A stretch of 64,000 nt of DNA. Source: Pyrenophora tritici-repentis. Lineage: Eukaryota; Ascomycota; Dothideomycetes; Pleosporales; Pleosporaceae. Position 1 is the stretch's first letter, and each line of letters begins with the position of its first letter. Below are positions 31,576 through 42,847 of this stretch, in pieces. The notes beneath the pieces were generated by a model. It ran no database searches. It worked only from the letters and a program-made list of their open reading frames with translations, and was not told where the DNA came from. The translations under genes and the position numbers were made by a program. The stretch spans positions 1,860,001 through 1,924,000 of the forward strand of contig NC_089395.1 of the NCBI RefSeq assembly GCF_003171515.1, given 5' to 3'.

Positions 31576-33581
31576 CTAACGCATACGCGAGTTCTCACGA
31601 GATTGCTTCTCCGCAAGCTGGATAGCATACAGCTTCTGCGCATAGCCATCAGAATCCGCGTGAGTAGCGGATCCAAATGTAGCATCGCTGTCCCTCTCCG
31701 GATCCCTCTCCGACTGGTTGTTCCATCTGTACAGCTCTGGGCCAGGCGTAGACATAGGTCGAGAGAATCGGTTGTGCACATAGACCGAGTTGCGCTTCCT
31801 GTCAACAGAGGCGTTGTTGGGAAGCGCCTCGTGAATGGAGCGAGTGCGGATCACCGCAGGCTCATCTTCAGTAATCGGTTGGACATTCTTGTACCGGTAG
31901 AAGGCATCGAGGGCGGGAATAGATAGACCGTGGACCACGATGGAGAAGATGACAAGGAAGTAGACGACAGGTACCATGGCGGCGACGAGATTTTCCTCTT
32001 CTTCCGTGGTAGCCTCACCAGGCTTGGGGAACAGGTGGCGAGTGTGTTCGACGTAGAAGACAGCTCCGATACCTGTGGATGTTAGTGGATATCTTGATCA
32101 TAGCCGCAACCGGTACTTACCAATAGGTCCGAAGTATCCCATGAACAGCGCCTCCTTCCAGTCCTTGACACAGTCAGGCATGATCTTGTACATGAGGAAG
32201 ATGGCAGGAATGCGACGGAAGGCGAGGATCAGAAAGCCGAGGATCATGAGGCGTCCAACTGTAATGCCGGTGACATCTGGCATCTGGAACTCGCTCCATG
32301 GGATGATGGTTCCGATGTACATGAAGCCACCAAAGTTGAGAATGACGTCGAAGCAACTGTTGACTTCGTCATGACGCTTCTCGGTTTCTTCGAGGTAAAG
32401 ACCGTTCCAGTTCATGACGTTTCCGGCAACGAAGCAGGCAAGAAGATCATCTGTACCGAGTGCACCACAGACGCCGATGATGAAAAGACCTAGTGCCATG
32501 GGCCAGAGCAGAAGACTCTCGGAATCGATCCACTTCCTGCGGAGGCCATACTTGATGGCAAACATGCTGCCAGCGCCGAGGACCACACCGACTGCGACAG
32601 CCATGACGATGATGTAAAGCCAGCCCTCGACAATCCATTGCTCCATGGCCATGGATACACCACCTCCTAGACGGCCAATTCCCCCCTCCTCACTGCGCTT
32701 GGTGAGTATGTCGACTGCGCGATGAGCAATCTCCTTGGCGCCCTCAATACCAGGCTTGAACTTGACACCCTCGAGATCGGCATGGCGGATAAGATAGGTG
32801 GCCAAGCTGTTTGACAGTTAGAAATACTCATTACTAGAAGTCTGAACAGCTTACAGAAGGAACGGGAAACCGAATCCATCGTTGGCACCGGCTTCGGACG
32901 AGATAATCTCTCGCAACGCGCGGGGGACGAACTTGTCGGCAAATGGACCCTTGGCCACAGCTTGCGATAGGATAGGATCAGTGCAAGTAACACAAGATCC
33001 AATGACCAGTGCAGCCAAGAGTGACAACTTGGGGATAGTGACCAAAATGCACAGACTAGTGCAGATCCACATGATTGTCATGACAGGGAGGAGGCAGATT
33101 GCCATTTCCTTCCATCGTAGCTGCTGGTACTTGGCGGGGAGTTGAAATCCAGCGATGACCAGCTGAACACCAATGACAATACGGCACATGCCCTACATAA
33201 TTCTCAGCAAGCTTCCTCAACAAGTGGGTCACAGATCTGTGCTTACGAGTGTGATGGCTTCCTGCTGCCCTGATGCAGCAGAACCCCATTTCTCAGCGTC
33301 CAGGAATTTCGCGGCTATAGGGCCGAGGATGATACCGATGAAGACGGCGGGCACTAGGGGATGTGAGCTCCACGGATACTACGACGAGATGCAGGAAGCC
33401 GGCAACTTACAAGCTTCGCCGAGATACCACACTTGCTTGATCTTCACTGAGACGAATCCATAGAGGACAATGAAGGCGCCTGTAATCACAACGTCAGTGA
33501 CTGCGGCTCAGTGGCCGATGAGCTGGACATACCGAGAACGGCGATGACGACGTTGAGCTCGCTGACGTCGAGGGTAGGCAT
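31576..33581 (-). CDS. nha1: Plasma-membrane Na+/H+ antiporter (Nha1/Sod2 type)
   Basis: Six exons: 33581-33533, 33479-33411, 33353-33247, 33192-32855, 32806-32121 and 32072-31576, with introns of 48-57 nt, each GT-AG and in phase. The product is 581 residues. About the first 440 residues form the cation/proton exchanger domain with many membrane helices. Visible motifs are an N-terminal VVIAVLGAFIVLYG helix, TCTDPILSQAV (the TDP signature) and EAGANDGFGFPFLL (the ND pair that carries the ion). The last 130 residues are a hydrophilic cytoplasmic tail with Arg/Ser-rich sites, shorter than the long tail of budding-yeast Nha1 and closer in size to fission-yeast Sod2. These proteins export Na+, Li+ or K+ in exchange for protons and govern salt and pH tolerance. 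Confidence 0.93.
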
Positions 33582-35917
33582 GTTGACGAGCCCGAAAAAG
33601 GGAAAAGACGGAAGGAAAGTATTTCAACGGGGACGCATGCACGGAAGAAGGAAATTGAAATGTAAGGGATGCATGAGAAGGGGTGAAGAATGAAGAGGAT
33701 CAATGAGCGGAAAATGTAAATAGCAGACCAGCCGTATTTACAAGAGTGTATTAGAAGGAAAATAAGCACAAAGATATGGAGAACGAGGGATCACCGGGAC
33801 CGGACCGAAAGGGATGGCGAGCGGAGTGATTGTCGATGGTCGGGAATGTCCAGCCTCAATTTGCAAGTCTTTGTCGGCGCTACTTGATATCTTTGCCTTC
33901 GTCACGTCGACCATGCGCTTCGCCTACCTGAAACAGCACCCGCCAGGACATTCTTGGCCTAACAGCCACTCCCGCCCATCAGGAGGCTCAGGAGGCTTGC
34001 AACCGAAGCCAAGCGGGGAATCTTTCACAGCAAATGGAGCCAAGCTAAGCCCCGGTGCTAGCTTCGAACGCGTCCTGTGGGATTTTCCGCCTTAGAGCCT
34101 GCTCGCAACCCTGTCATGTTACAATTGGAAGTGCAGGAAACAACTATAGTCCTCAGAGTGGTACACATGTGGATCTTGTACGGCATAACTGGGGGAAATG
34201 GGCTTCGCGAACGCTGGAGGATCCCCGAACCAGCCCCCCGCGAACCGCACTCTACAAGCATCCAGGTAGACAGCTTGTTGACTCTGTGGGGACTTGGTAG
34301 TCCACTATTTTGGTGGTGCCAAGCCTGCCAAGTCCGCCGTGTCAAATCTAGCCCGATGACCGCTTGGCGATAAAGCGAGAGCCAGTGACAACAATGTGCC
34401 TGGCCTTGTTGTAGAACAAAGCAATACCAAAAGCCTCTTTGCTGATCTTTTTCTTGGTGCTTGCGAATGAACAACTGCGCATGTCTTGGAGCCGCGTCCG
34501 CCCCAGCAAAAGCACCATTTCTTACTCATCCGGGGCTGACTGGACGGAACTGAACCATGCCCAGCCGGTTACGAGAGACGCGCGGTAAGTGGCCGATCCA
34601 ATAAGTCTGCTCAACCTTGTTGTGTGACAGCTGGCACTGCGTTCTTTTTCCTTCTTTGCGTCGTGGCAACTATCGTCATCCCTAAGGCGGAGCATTGGCA
34701 TACTCAGCGCGGCCGGAAGTTGAGTCCACTCTTCTAATATCGACATCAATCTGTGACACAAGAACAGTTTGGTGTTAATGATGCTTCTCCGCGGATAGCC
34801 CCCAGGGCGAAATACTTGCTAACGTGATGCTATATTACGTCAATACCAAGGTGCCTCTCGAAATGTCATCGAGATTCCCGTGGAATATGTCTCACCCAGC
34901 TTGCTACGTGTTGATTTGGCTAGTTCCTTGTTAAGGGGTACCGAGACTGTTTTACTGGGAGGGACATTGATGATCATGGGAGTCGCATTGCTGACACGAG
35001 AAGTCAGGGACTCAGGGGACTTGTCATCTTCGAATGGCATCCATGAACAGCCCGTCTCCAGCGGCGTAGGGATACGACCAAGACCGGTGTCAGAATCATC
35101 CCATAAACTCTGATAGCTGATAGCTTCGGGTCGTTGGCTGTCCGCCGTCGAGCAGAGGCCATGTTTCTGGCTGTCGGGTCTGGACACCGAGGAGTACCTG
35201 GATAGGTAATGATAAGCGGTCGAAGCATCTATGGTTGCCGGTTCTTGAACAGCGAGCGCCCACGCCTGAGTTACTGCACATCTTCTTCATGTGTGAACGC
35301 GTGTTATTTCGAAGCTCTCATGGTGGCTAGAACAGTGGGTGGGTGACGCGGTTTTCGATAAGGTTGCTTAGATGGGCGTGGTGTCATGCAATTTTGTCAC
35401 TAGTGGATGCGATTCAGCTGAAAAAAGATCAGAAAGACATATGGCTATGCAATGCATTCATTGCATTGTATCCACCATGAAGTTGGCTGTGGGTTGCTGT
35501 GCACACGACGTCACTCGCCTAAGTGGGGGGTCATGTGGCTGTTGGTCCCGGCCCGATGTCATCACCCCAACTCTCCAGTGGCTGCGCCGTCACGCAAATC
35601 AGCCTTGTACGCCTCGCACGATACCAGTAAATACTAGTTAAAAAGAGGTGTATCTCTCCAACTGCAAACTTTATGCTGAGGATGCAGCAGGCAACAACTC
35701 CTCCGCAGCCAATCAGCGCTATGCCATAAGGCGATGATGGCCAAGGACTTCACATCACACAAGGCGTCCAACATCATGACTTCCAACGTTGTGTTTTATT
35801 GGTGCAACCATAAATACGCAAAAGTCACAAACCTGATTATGTTTGGTAGATGGCAATTGGAATTTCTGCACAAAAGCAGGATTCGGCCGCATGGCACGAT
35901 GTTTGCACAATGTTTAC
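33582..35917. other. Long intergenic stretch with one possible minus-strand exon
   Basis: Most of this interval shows no coding signal. The minus frame 35187-34840 (115 codons, stop TGA) has balanced composition and coding-like codon use (KTVSVPLNKELAKSTRSKLGE), and could be the last exon of an undetected gene, but it lacks an ATG and a clear splice partner. Nothing else was recognised. Confidence 0.3.
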
Positions 35918-36631
35918 ATGACTCAACCTTCCAAATCACCACTGAACATGTCGCCATCAGAACATGTCACAGAACAACCTCCAAGACCCTTGACAACACG
36001 TGGTCTCACTCTCAGAGTTAGCTATATATGGGGGAAATTTCGAAACGAGATCTCTTCAGAGGACGCCAATGGCCATCTCACACTTCTCTACAACATGGAC
36101 TTCCGTCTCTTGAAGCCCCAGTTATGCTTCGCGCGTGCAGTTGACAAAACACCGATTGCCAAAGGCACGATTCACAGTTTCTCCATCAGCGCAGAATGCG
36201 TGATCCATGACCGAAACCTGGTCCTGAAGCCACTGAAGCGATGGAAGACACAATATAACTACCTCTCGCACGCCCTGAACGATGTACCCATTTCCTGGAT
36301 AGCCAACAGCAGTATGAAGATCTGGTATTTCGTTTGCATCAACTCTGTTACGCAAGAGCCCATCGCAAAGTTTGCTGTCAATTATTGGGCGCTGAAAAAC
36401 CTGGGTAACTTTTACTTTGAGAAGAGTGCGGGAGAAATTCCCGATAATCTGAGGGACGAGGTTGTAGTGACTGGGCTGACAATATTGTACACTATGGCGA
36501 CGAGAATCAACAATCCCATACAACTAATCGGTGCGGTCTTTGCGAAACCGGGGAAGGTAGAAGGGGAAGAAGGTCGGCCGGAGCTGGAGTTGGAGGATAG
36601 GGAACAGCGTGGAAAGGTGAAGACTACTTAA
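35918..36631 (+). CDS. Tubby C-terminal-like (LURP-one-related) fungal protein
   Basis: An intronless frame of 237 codons from ATG 35918; an earlier in-frame ATG at 35891 would add nine residues. The sequence has the pattern of fungal tubby-like/LURP-one proteins as I know them: a short Ser/Pro leader, the strand TTRGLTLRVSYIWGKF, then alternating beta strands around a central helix. It continues with GTIHSFSISAECVIHDRNLVLK, a long strand region (SWIANSSMKIWYFVCIN) and the near-terminal helix RDEVVVTGLTILYTMATR. It ends in an acidic/basic tail. The fold is a beta-barrel around a hydrophobic helix and may bind phosphoinositide or act as a scramblase-like protein; the function in fungi is not established. 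Confidence 0.7.
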   Translation: MTQPSKSPLNMSPSEHVTEQPPRPLTTRGLTLRVSYIWGKFRNEISSEDANGHLTLLYNMDFRLLKPQLCFARAVDKTPIAKGTIHSFSISAECVIHDRNLVLKPLKRWKTQYNYLSHALNDVPISWIANSSMKIWYFVCINSVTQEPIAKFAVNYWALKNLGNFYFEKSAGEIPDNLRDEVVVTGLTILYTMATRINNPIQLIGAVFAKPGKVEGEEGRPELELEDREQRGKVKTT

Positions 36632-37088
36632 GAGATATGACATCAAGTTTTGTTTTAATCATACTTGCCAACAATCAAGCTAGCTTGCAAATCCGACGGA
36701 TACTTTCGAAAAAGCATCAAATCCATCAATCCAAATCTTCTTCTCCAGACGAAGTGTTCAAATCAAATCTCTGTGCTAGATTTGATTGATTTGATTGATA
36801 GATTTGATTCTATATTATTATTATTATTATTCCATTTGGAGTCCTTTTCAGTCAGAGACTATGCAAGACTTTGGCCTAGGCCGTTCTATATAGGTGTTTT
36901 CTATGAGTAGTTTCTTTGGGGTAGTACAGTTTGGAGGATGTTTTGCGTGCTCCTATTCTAGAGTAGATCTGGAGTAGGCGCTAGTGCTAAAGAGCAGTGT
37001 GGTAGATAGAAAGAGATGTAGCAGCGGGCTCTTATAGTAAGAAATACAGTTTTGTTAGTTTTATAGAGTAGCTCTCTCTAAGGTAGTG

Positions 37089-37756
37089 TTATACAGTGAC
37101 TGTCTGTATTTCTGGTGGTTGCCCTAGGTGCCATTTTCTTGTTCCAATTCTAGTGCTCGTAATAAAAGCTAGGGTAGCTTCTATGCCGGTGCTGGTTTGG
37201 GATAGTAGGGGTAGGGTTACTGGGGTATGTTTGATGGTGTTGGTTGGCTTTGCACTAAGTGCGTAAAGGGAAATAACGATAACTAGGAATGCATTCTGTT
37301 CGGTGATTCTGATTGATTGTCTACGAACATAGCTGCTACGAAGGTATACCTAAGCTCTGCGCAAGGTGGGCCGAAGTCGGGCCGAAGTGTCAAGCAGCCG
37401 ACGTCTCTACCGATACTCACGATCCGACAGATGGCTTATTTAAATTCTTTTCATTCTATTTTATAGTGCCAGCATTCTAGTAGTAGGTGTGCTGGAGTTT
37501 GGATTTTGTAGCAGCTGCCAGTACAGAGATTTGAGTCTCTTTTCTTAAATCTTTCTAAGTAGGAGTTGAAGTATCCGTGTCCTAGCTTAAGGTAGTAGAA
37601 GGCGCTTGCGATTTCTCTTTTTGTTTTGTGTGGGATTTTGATATTTGTTTTTGTGTTTAGCGGGAAGGTCCTTGCGTAGGATAGTCTATTTTTGTTGCTA
37701 TTATTCCGGTATTTTTGGTATTCTTGTTGTTGTTCTGTGTTGGTTGCTCTTAGTTT
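37089..37756 (-). mobile_element. Non-LTR retrotransposon (Tad-like LINE) C-terminal remnant
   Basis: The minus strand encodes an open stretch from about 37750 to 37437 with LKLGHGYFNSYLERF, a CxxxxC pair and QTPAHLLLECWHYK. That is the zinc-knuckle-like C-terminal region of fungal Tad-type LINE ORF2. It resumes at about 37262-37089 with GIEATLAFITSTRIGTRKWHL and a TAA stop, the usual end of such proteins. The two parts are separated by the dispersed repeat at 37264-37432, which therefore seems to have landed inside the LINE. No ATG-led frame exists. Confidence 0.75.
37264..37432 (+). repeat. Dispersed repeat of about 165 bp, copy 2
   Basis: Inverse match to 27083-27255. It lies between two parts of the LINE remnant. 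No terminal inverted repeats or target duplication could be fixed. Confidence 0.8.
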
Positions 37757-38379
37757 CGAGCCACCGTACGTACGTGGCGAGCACGTGACTACGTGCGTGG
37801 CCCGTGCCGTGGGGTGGGATTCAGTTCGTACGCGAGCTGCAGCCCACCTCCTCTAATCAATCATAACCATCTACTTCAACTCGTTGCAACGACCGTTACT
37901 TGATTCAACCTCACCTTTGCCGTATCAACATTCTGTTTTTTGGGTTTTCTTAATTTCTGTGCTTTGGTAGGCGAGGCTTGTTATTGTGGGTGTTGTTGGG
38001 ACCGGTACCTGTTGAATAACAAAAAGGCCGACCTTCTTGCTACAATAGCATGAAGGCATATATAGTTGATAGTCTGACACACCCCCTCAGTTCTGAAGAT
38101 GAATAGAACTGAACAGTGACGAATGATGTAGCGTCGAAGATGGGTAGTAGTCGAAGGATAGATGATAATTGGTGTCTGTGGATGATGACAAAATATGCTA
38201 TAGCAGCTCGGCGTTTATAATCTAGGCATCGGCGGACGGGTAGCTCTTGGCATAATCAACGCAGCACACAGGCTCAACGTGGCCCTAGCTCCTCCCCTAG
38301 CCCCGCTCTTTTTGCTCGCTTGTGGTACCCCACCCAAATTATCATCCGAAAACTTGTTGCTGGTGCGCTTCCAGCGGTT

Positions 38380-38540
38380 TCCGGGCTCATAACTGTTGGA
38401 GTGGGTGAACCGTACGCATAGGGAAGAAGTTGAGGATTGACTAAGCTTGTATTGTACAAGCTATGGAAAGTTTATGTAGGTGAGTGACCATAAACAGCGC
38501 TAGTCTCAGATAGACATCGTCCCATCACCAAACCGTGACA
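38380..38540 (-). mobile_element. Copia-type LTR and primer-site remnant
   Basis: On the minus strand an LTR-like unit of 147 bp (38540-38394) ends CCAACA and is followed by GTTATGAGCCCGGAAACC, the same half-tRNA(iMet) site as in the two complete elements. Its tip (TGTCACGGTTTGG on the minus strand) resembles the copia-2 LTR tip. A purine tract next to GTCTGACA at about 38069-38087 may be from a second remnant. No coding sequence is left. Confidence 0.6.
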
Positions 38541-38769
38541 GTACCGTACCCGGATTTTCTATCTTTCCGGTGTTTGACGCGTGCTATCTAATAATAAGAA
38601 TAGCTATTAGCATTGTTAACAGCGCCATATATCGTTCACCCGCCTATTTCTATTGTCGACAGCATCATGCCAGCCCATCCAAACCCTTGTAAACGCGGTG
38701 CTACCGCCCATAACGTCGCTGCTAGTCCTCTAAAGCGCTCACGGAAATCTTACAAAGGCAGCGCTTCGC

Positions 38770-39024
38770 AACTTATCGCGCTTTGCCATCGATATACTAA
38801 CGATACCAGCGAGCAGTTGCGAATGTGAGCGCATGTTTAGCGAGCTTGGGGATCTACTCGCTCCCCGACGGCGTAATATTGGGTCGCAATTACTCGCCGC
38901 GCTTCAATGCGTACGGGCTTGGATAAGCGCTGGCATGAGCGTGCCTACAAGCGTAACAGAAACGCTTAACGACGACGACCTTGAGCGGCTATACGATATC
39001 ACAACGTGGGAGCAACTAACGTAA
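38770..39024 (+). pseudogene. hAT transposase C-terminal dimerisation domain fragment
   Basis: Reads FAIDILTIPASSCECERMF, then SELGDLLAPRRRNI and LLAALQCVRAW, the conserved dimerisation block of hAT transposases. It ends at TAA 39022. Upstream coding (38667-38828, MPAHPNPCKRGATAHN) is in another frame and the catalytic DDE region is absent, so the transposase is dead. Confidence 0.85.
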
Positions 39025-39245
39025 ATAAGTAAGTTGCCGTGACAGTGAGTAATAGCCTACTACTCCTGCCTAATTAGGTAATTTAGATAGCCAAATCCTC
39101 AAATCCACAATCAAATCTCAAATCAAATACACGTCTATAAGCGAATCAAGCCATTCAATCAAGCCCAACAGCAAAAAGGTCAATTCCAAATCAAATCCGA
39201 GCCTCATATTTGCTTGATTTGATTGTTGGCATCTCTGGTTTTAAT

Positions 39246-40560
39246 GTACGTTCAGTCAATTATGGGGGGCTTGTACGAGGGCGGTTTTTTGTTCTTAGTT
39301 TGTAATATGTGCCGAGTTCTCGAATGAAATTTCATAGCCGTTATCGAGAAGCTGGATCGTAATAATGTAGTTAAGGACACTCCTATATGTCAAACCTATG
39401 TACAAGAAGAAGACCGGCGAAAGGAAAGCACTAAAAACTGATAGCGTACATGTGAACGGTCTGTAGGAACTGTATTCCAGCTACCTAGTCCAGATGCTAT
39501 TTACAGTCAAGATGAAGAAAGAAGGTAAGACGCGAGCGGCGAGCCCGCTTTGTTTGGGTTGGCGCACGGCCCTCTCGTTGCCGGGGAAGCGACTAGGCTC
39601 GCAGCCTAGTCATGTGACTTAGGGCTCAGCCCGTTACAGTACACTCTTATGCATCCATCGAATCTTAATGCCTCTGATGTACAATTACACAGATTCTTAA
39701 TAATGTACAACTTGATAGCAAATTATAAGTCACGATTCTGACGTTCAATGTTCTCCCTCAAAATGACTGTCAAGTCTTGCACCTTGCGAGATTGGAAGCA
39801 TGGAGTGTTCACAAACATGGCTTTGGAAGAGAGTCAAGTATATACTACGTACATGCTCTAATCTGAGATGGTATCTGAGATCGGCTTGGGCTGAAAAAAG
39901 TGCAGTAGTGACTACTACTACGATGTCTATTCCAGCTTGGAACGATCTCAAATTGAGCATGCAGGCCTAGGTATGCTTTTATCTGAGGGATGCAGTAGTG
40001 AATAATTCAGACACTTGGCTCAATTCTAGGCAATTTTTCTCCACGTGCCGCGCCCGATTCAAATAAAACTTGAAGCGCAAGAGCTCACTGCCCAGATTGG
40101 GTAAGTCTTAGCTGATATACTACCGTTTGACTAGAACGAGCCTGAATCGGTCTAGTCTTCCCCGCGCATGCACGTGTTAACCGAGCACGCTAGTGGCTTA
40201 TGACACGGGGGGATCTTTCCACCATCATACAGCTGTCAAAACTGTTGAGACATGGGATGAAACCAATTCCTTGTAAGTCCACCGACAAATACTTGCATCT
40301 AAAAATGAAATGTGATGGCAGCTGCATGGAGGCGTTTGGGCGTAGATGATACCCCCACAGGCGCACAGACACACCGGAACCCGCTAGACTCGGGAGGGGG
40401 CGGGAGTTCCGCGAAAGCGAAAGTTCGCGTTCGCAGCTGGATCGACGCGTCCTCAAAACCGCCGGTCGGGGACTTTAACTCCTGACACCTATCAACTCCT
40501 CATTTGAACCTCGAATCATCTGAGCTGTATCACTGCATCCCATCAGATACTGTCTCAGCA
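39246..40560. other. Intergenic
   Basis: No gene was recognised. The short minus frames at 39745-39960 and 40190-40456 show no coding signature. Confidence 0.4.
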
Positions 40561-41933
40561 ATGGCCAGAGTGTACATCTACCTTAACTGCGTGCCCGCGA
40601 TGTAGCACAGAGTCCAACCTCTTACAGAAGCCGGCGTCCAAGCGAGGGATTCGCTGACGGAAGCAGAGTTGCTGAAGTTTTCAACTGGAAGCCCACCAAG
40701 TACAAGCACGATAACCCTGATTATGGCCGCTTGGGGAACGCTGAAGATTTCGAGTATGCACCCACACCAAAGATGAGCGGAGCAATTGGTTGACACTCGA
40801 CCAGAGTAGTTTCTCGCAGCCCGAGCCCTCAGCCAGCTATTTCTGCAATTTCTGTGAATCGTATAATTCCTGCAACACGTCCAGCGCCGGATGACGATGT
40901 TGAACAAGCGCCCAAACGAAAGCGATTTGATTCCCAAACATTGGGAAGAATCCAAGCGAATATACAGTCATTGAGGAGCAGTACCCCGCGGCGAAAATCT
41001 TCGTGCACTTCTCGACGTAGATCGTCCTCTGGGAGCTCGGCTGCAAAAAGTGTAGCGGAGAACGGCGGAGACCATACAGAGAGCGGGGTTAGACTTGATA
41101 ATGGACGGACGACACCACCAGTAGACTCAGGCGATGCTTCACCTTCGGAGCCTGCTGGAGCAACACGACGGAAGCTAACCCCTAAGGGGCCAAGCAAATC
41201 AAGACTGAGTGCCATGCTCATGAAGACGACCCGACCGGTACCAGTGGCTGAGAAGCCTGTGTCACCGCCTCTCTCTCCACAGTCACCTGCTCAGGAGGCC
41301 ACTGAGAAGCCTGTTGAGGATTCTACCGAGGAGCACACTTTCGAATCTGCTGAGGAGCCTTCGAGAGAGTCTGCTGAGGAGTTCTCTGCGCAACAACCGG
41401 AAGGGCCTGAAGTGTACCGGCTCTCATCAGGAAAATATGCCGGCATGACAGTCAACGAATTCATGAAAGTCATCCTGGCAGGGTACAAGAAGGAAGTAGC
41501 GGCATGTGATAGCATTCAAATGGTCATGCAAGGCTATGATGCTATGAAGGAAGATATGAAGGAAGAGGTAGAAAAGATTGTCTGTCAGGATGTGCCCGAC
41601 TTTGAATCTGAGCTGAATCATATCAAAAATTGGCGACTTCCCAAATCTACAGACGAGATCACGTCCGTGTTCGGAGGTTGGTGGTTCAAAGCGGTACCCT
41701 GGTGGCACAAACGATGGCTTTCATACGAGCTTTCACAAGGTCGAAAGATGGACGGAAATTGGGCACCTCTATACCAAGCATTTGAGTATTGGGACCCCGA
41801 ATTGCTACCGGGTTGCCGGTGGAAGGCCATGCAGAATTCTAAACACCAACAACCGCCACCAAATGCGCCAACCGGTCCAAAAGCTTTACAGCGTGATGCT
41901 GTGAATCGCAGCGCTTTTTCATTGGACCCATAG
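40561..41933 (+). CDS. Unrecognised 3-exon protein, possibly truncated by an in-frame TAG
   Basis: Exons are 40561-40571, 40628-40753 and 40805-41933; introns are 40572-40627 (56 nt, branch CCTTAAC, CTTACAG) and 40754-40804 (51 nt, GTATGC, GGTTGAC, ACCAG). Phases agree and the product is 421 residues. The first 11-nt exon is the least certain part. The N-terminal half is basic and Ser/Pro-rich with a bipartite-like NLS (KRKRF, RRKSSCTSRRRSS) and a stretch of EESxEE repeats. The second half is compact: YRLSSGKYAGMTVNEFMKVI, a helical DMKEEVEKIVCQD segment and a Trp-rich region (GGWWFKAVPWWHKRW). After the TAG the same frame stays open for 58 further codons of similar, charged sequence, ending at TAG near 42109. 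No known domain; probably nuclear. Confidence 0.65.
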
Positions 41934-42244
41934 GATTTCCAATTCCCCAACTCTTCACCATATTCATTCAAGCGTATTGACCAGCTTGAAGAGCAAGAAC
42001 AGAAGAAGGTAGTCAAACAATGGAGGAGTGGAGCACTGAGGAAAATGTTGAATTCAAAGGATTTCAGCGACTGTGAAGGAGCGCTTAGGTATTGGGGGCT
42101 GATTGATTAGTTTCCAGCTGGAATATGAACAATTCAAGAGCTTGCTTGAGCTAGTGGGAAGTGAGGGACGAGTGGTCAGCCAGATTGGCAAACAACTTTC
42201 GTCTTCGTTACGTTCTATTTACTTATTCCCTACACATAATTCAA

Positions 42245-42328
42245 GGGGGGATGGCGCAGTGGTAGTGCGCCTGGTTGCTTCTGCTAGCTTGCTCGCAGAG
42301 GTTGAAGGTTCGAATCCTTCTCCCCTCA
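42245..42328 (+). tRNA. tRNA-like gene, isotype uncertain, probably intron-containing or decayed
   Basis: 84 nt with a 7-bp acceptor stem (GGGGGGA with TCCCCTC, one G-U), a D arm GCGC...GCGC and a perfect T arm GAAGG-TTCGAAT-CCTTC. The internal promoter boxes are canonical (A box TGGCGCAGTGG, B box GGTTCGAATCC). The middle is 11 nt longer than in an intronless tRNA and pairs poorly where the anticodon stem should be, so the anticodon could not be assigned. No clear T-run terminator follows within 30 bp. It is either a tRNA with a short intron or a tRNA pseudogene. Confidence 0.6.
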
Positions 42329-42847
42329 CCGCTATAATAATTCTATTATTCTAGCTTTACCAAAAAACATCGAACGGCTCCTTTCGAAACCTGGAAAGTT
42401 TTTCACCAATACCCCGCACGCTTAACGCTAGCCGCCGCCGTACAACCGAGCCACAAAGTACCGCCGAGACGAAAATATGCCGCAACTGCCGCTATATACA
42501 ACAAACGTTCAAGGTCCCATGACTTTTTCCCCTACGAGGTTTTTTTCAGTCTTAGGAGCACGGGGTTATTATAGCAAAGGGATTGGTCACAAAGGTGGAG
42601 ATAAACGGGTGTCTATTACAAGGTCTCTCTCTCTTTCCTGTATAGAAGCAAAAAACCCAAACCCCCATAGTCAAACTCGACCAAAGAAACGAAATCCTAC
42701 GGGTATAGAGGGAAAAAACTAGTCAAACGGCCCTAGGCCACCGTCCTACATAGTCTCTGACTGAAAAAGGACGTTAATGGATACTACTACTACTACTACT
42801 ACTACACATAATTCAACTACGAATTAGACTGGCCTTGCTCTACCAAG
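42329..42847. other. Intergenic with an ACT microsatellite
   Basis: A run of about eight (ACT) units lies near 42782-42805. No gene was recognised; the plus frame at 42477-42722 has no coding signature. Confidence 0.5.

Larger units (their letters stand above)
36660..39237. mobile_element. hAT element with nested LINE, LTR and repeat insertions
   Basis: Delimited by the 8-bp duplication GTTTTAAT (36652-36659, 39238-39245). The ends are imperfect inverted repeats: left CATACTTGCCAACAATCAA, right CAGAGATGCCAACAATCAA, so the left tip has changed. A hAT dimerisation segment remains at 38770-39024. The interior is filled with a Tad-like LINE end (37089-37756), a dispersed repeat (37264-37432) and an LTR remnant (38380-38540). 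Poly-TTA and many TA dinucleotides suggest decay. The 13-bp core of the tips resembles the MITEs at 29977 and 45885. Confidence 0.8.

Noticed and set aside
27083..37432. A 10-kb transposon bounded by the inverted 165-bp repeats
   Set aside because: The interval contains a conserved antiporter gene, the right copy sits inside a LINE remnant, and no target duplication is visible.
37991..38087. A second, matching LTR pairing with 38394-38540
   Set aside because: Both start TGTTGG and flank a purine tract or primer site, but the sequences diverge after the tip, so they are not a pair.
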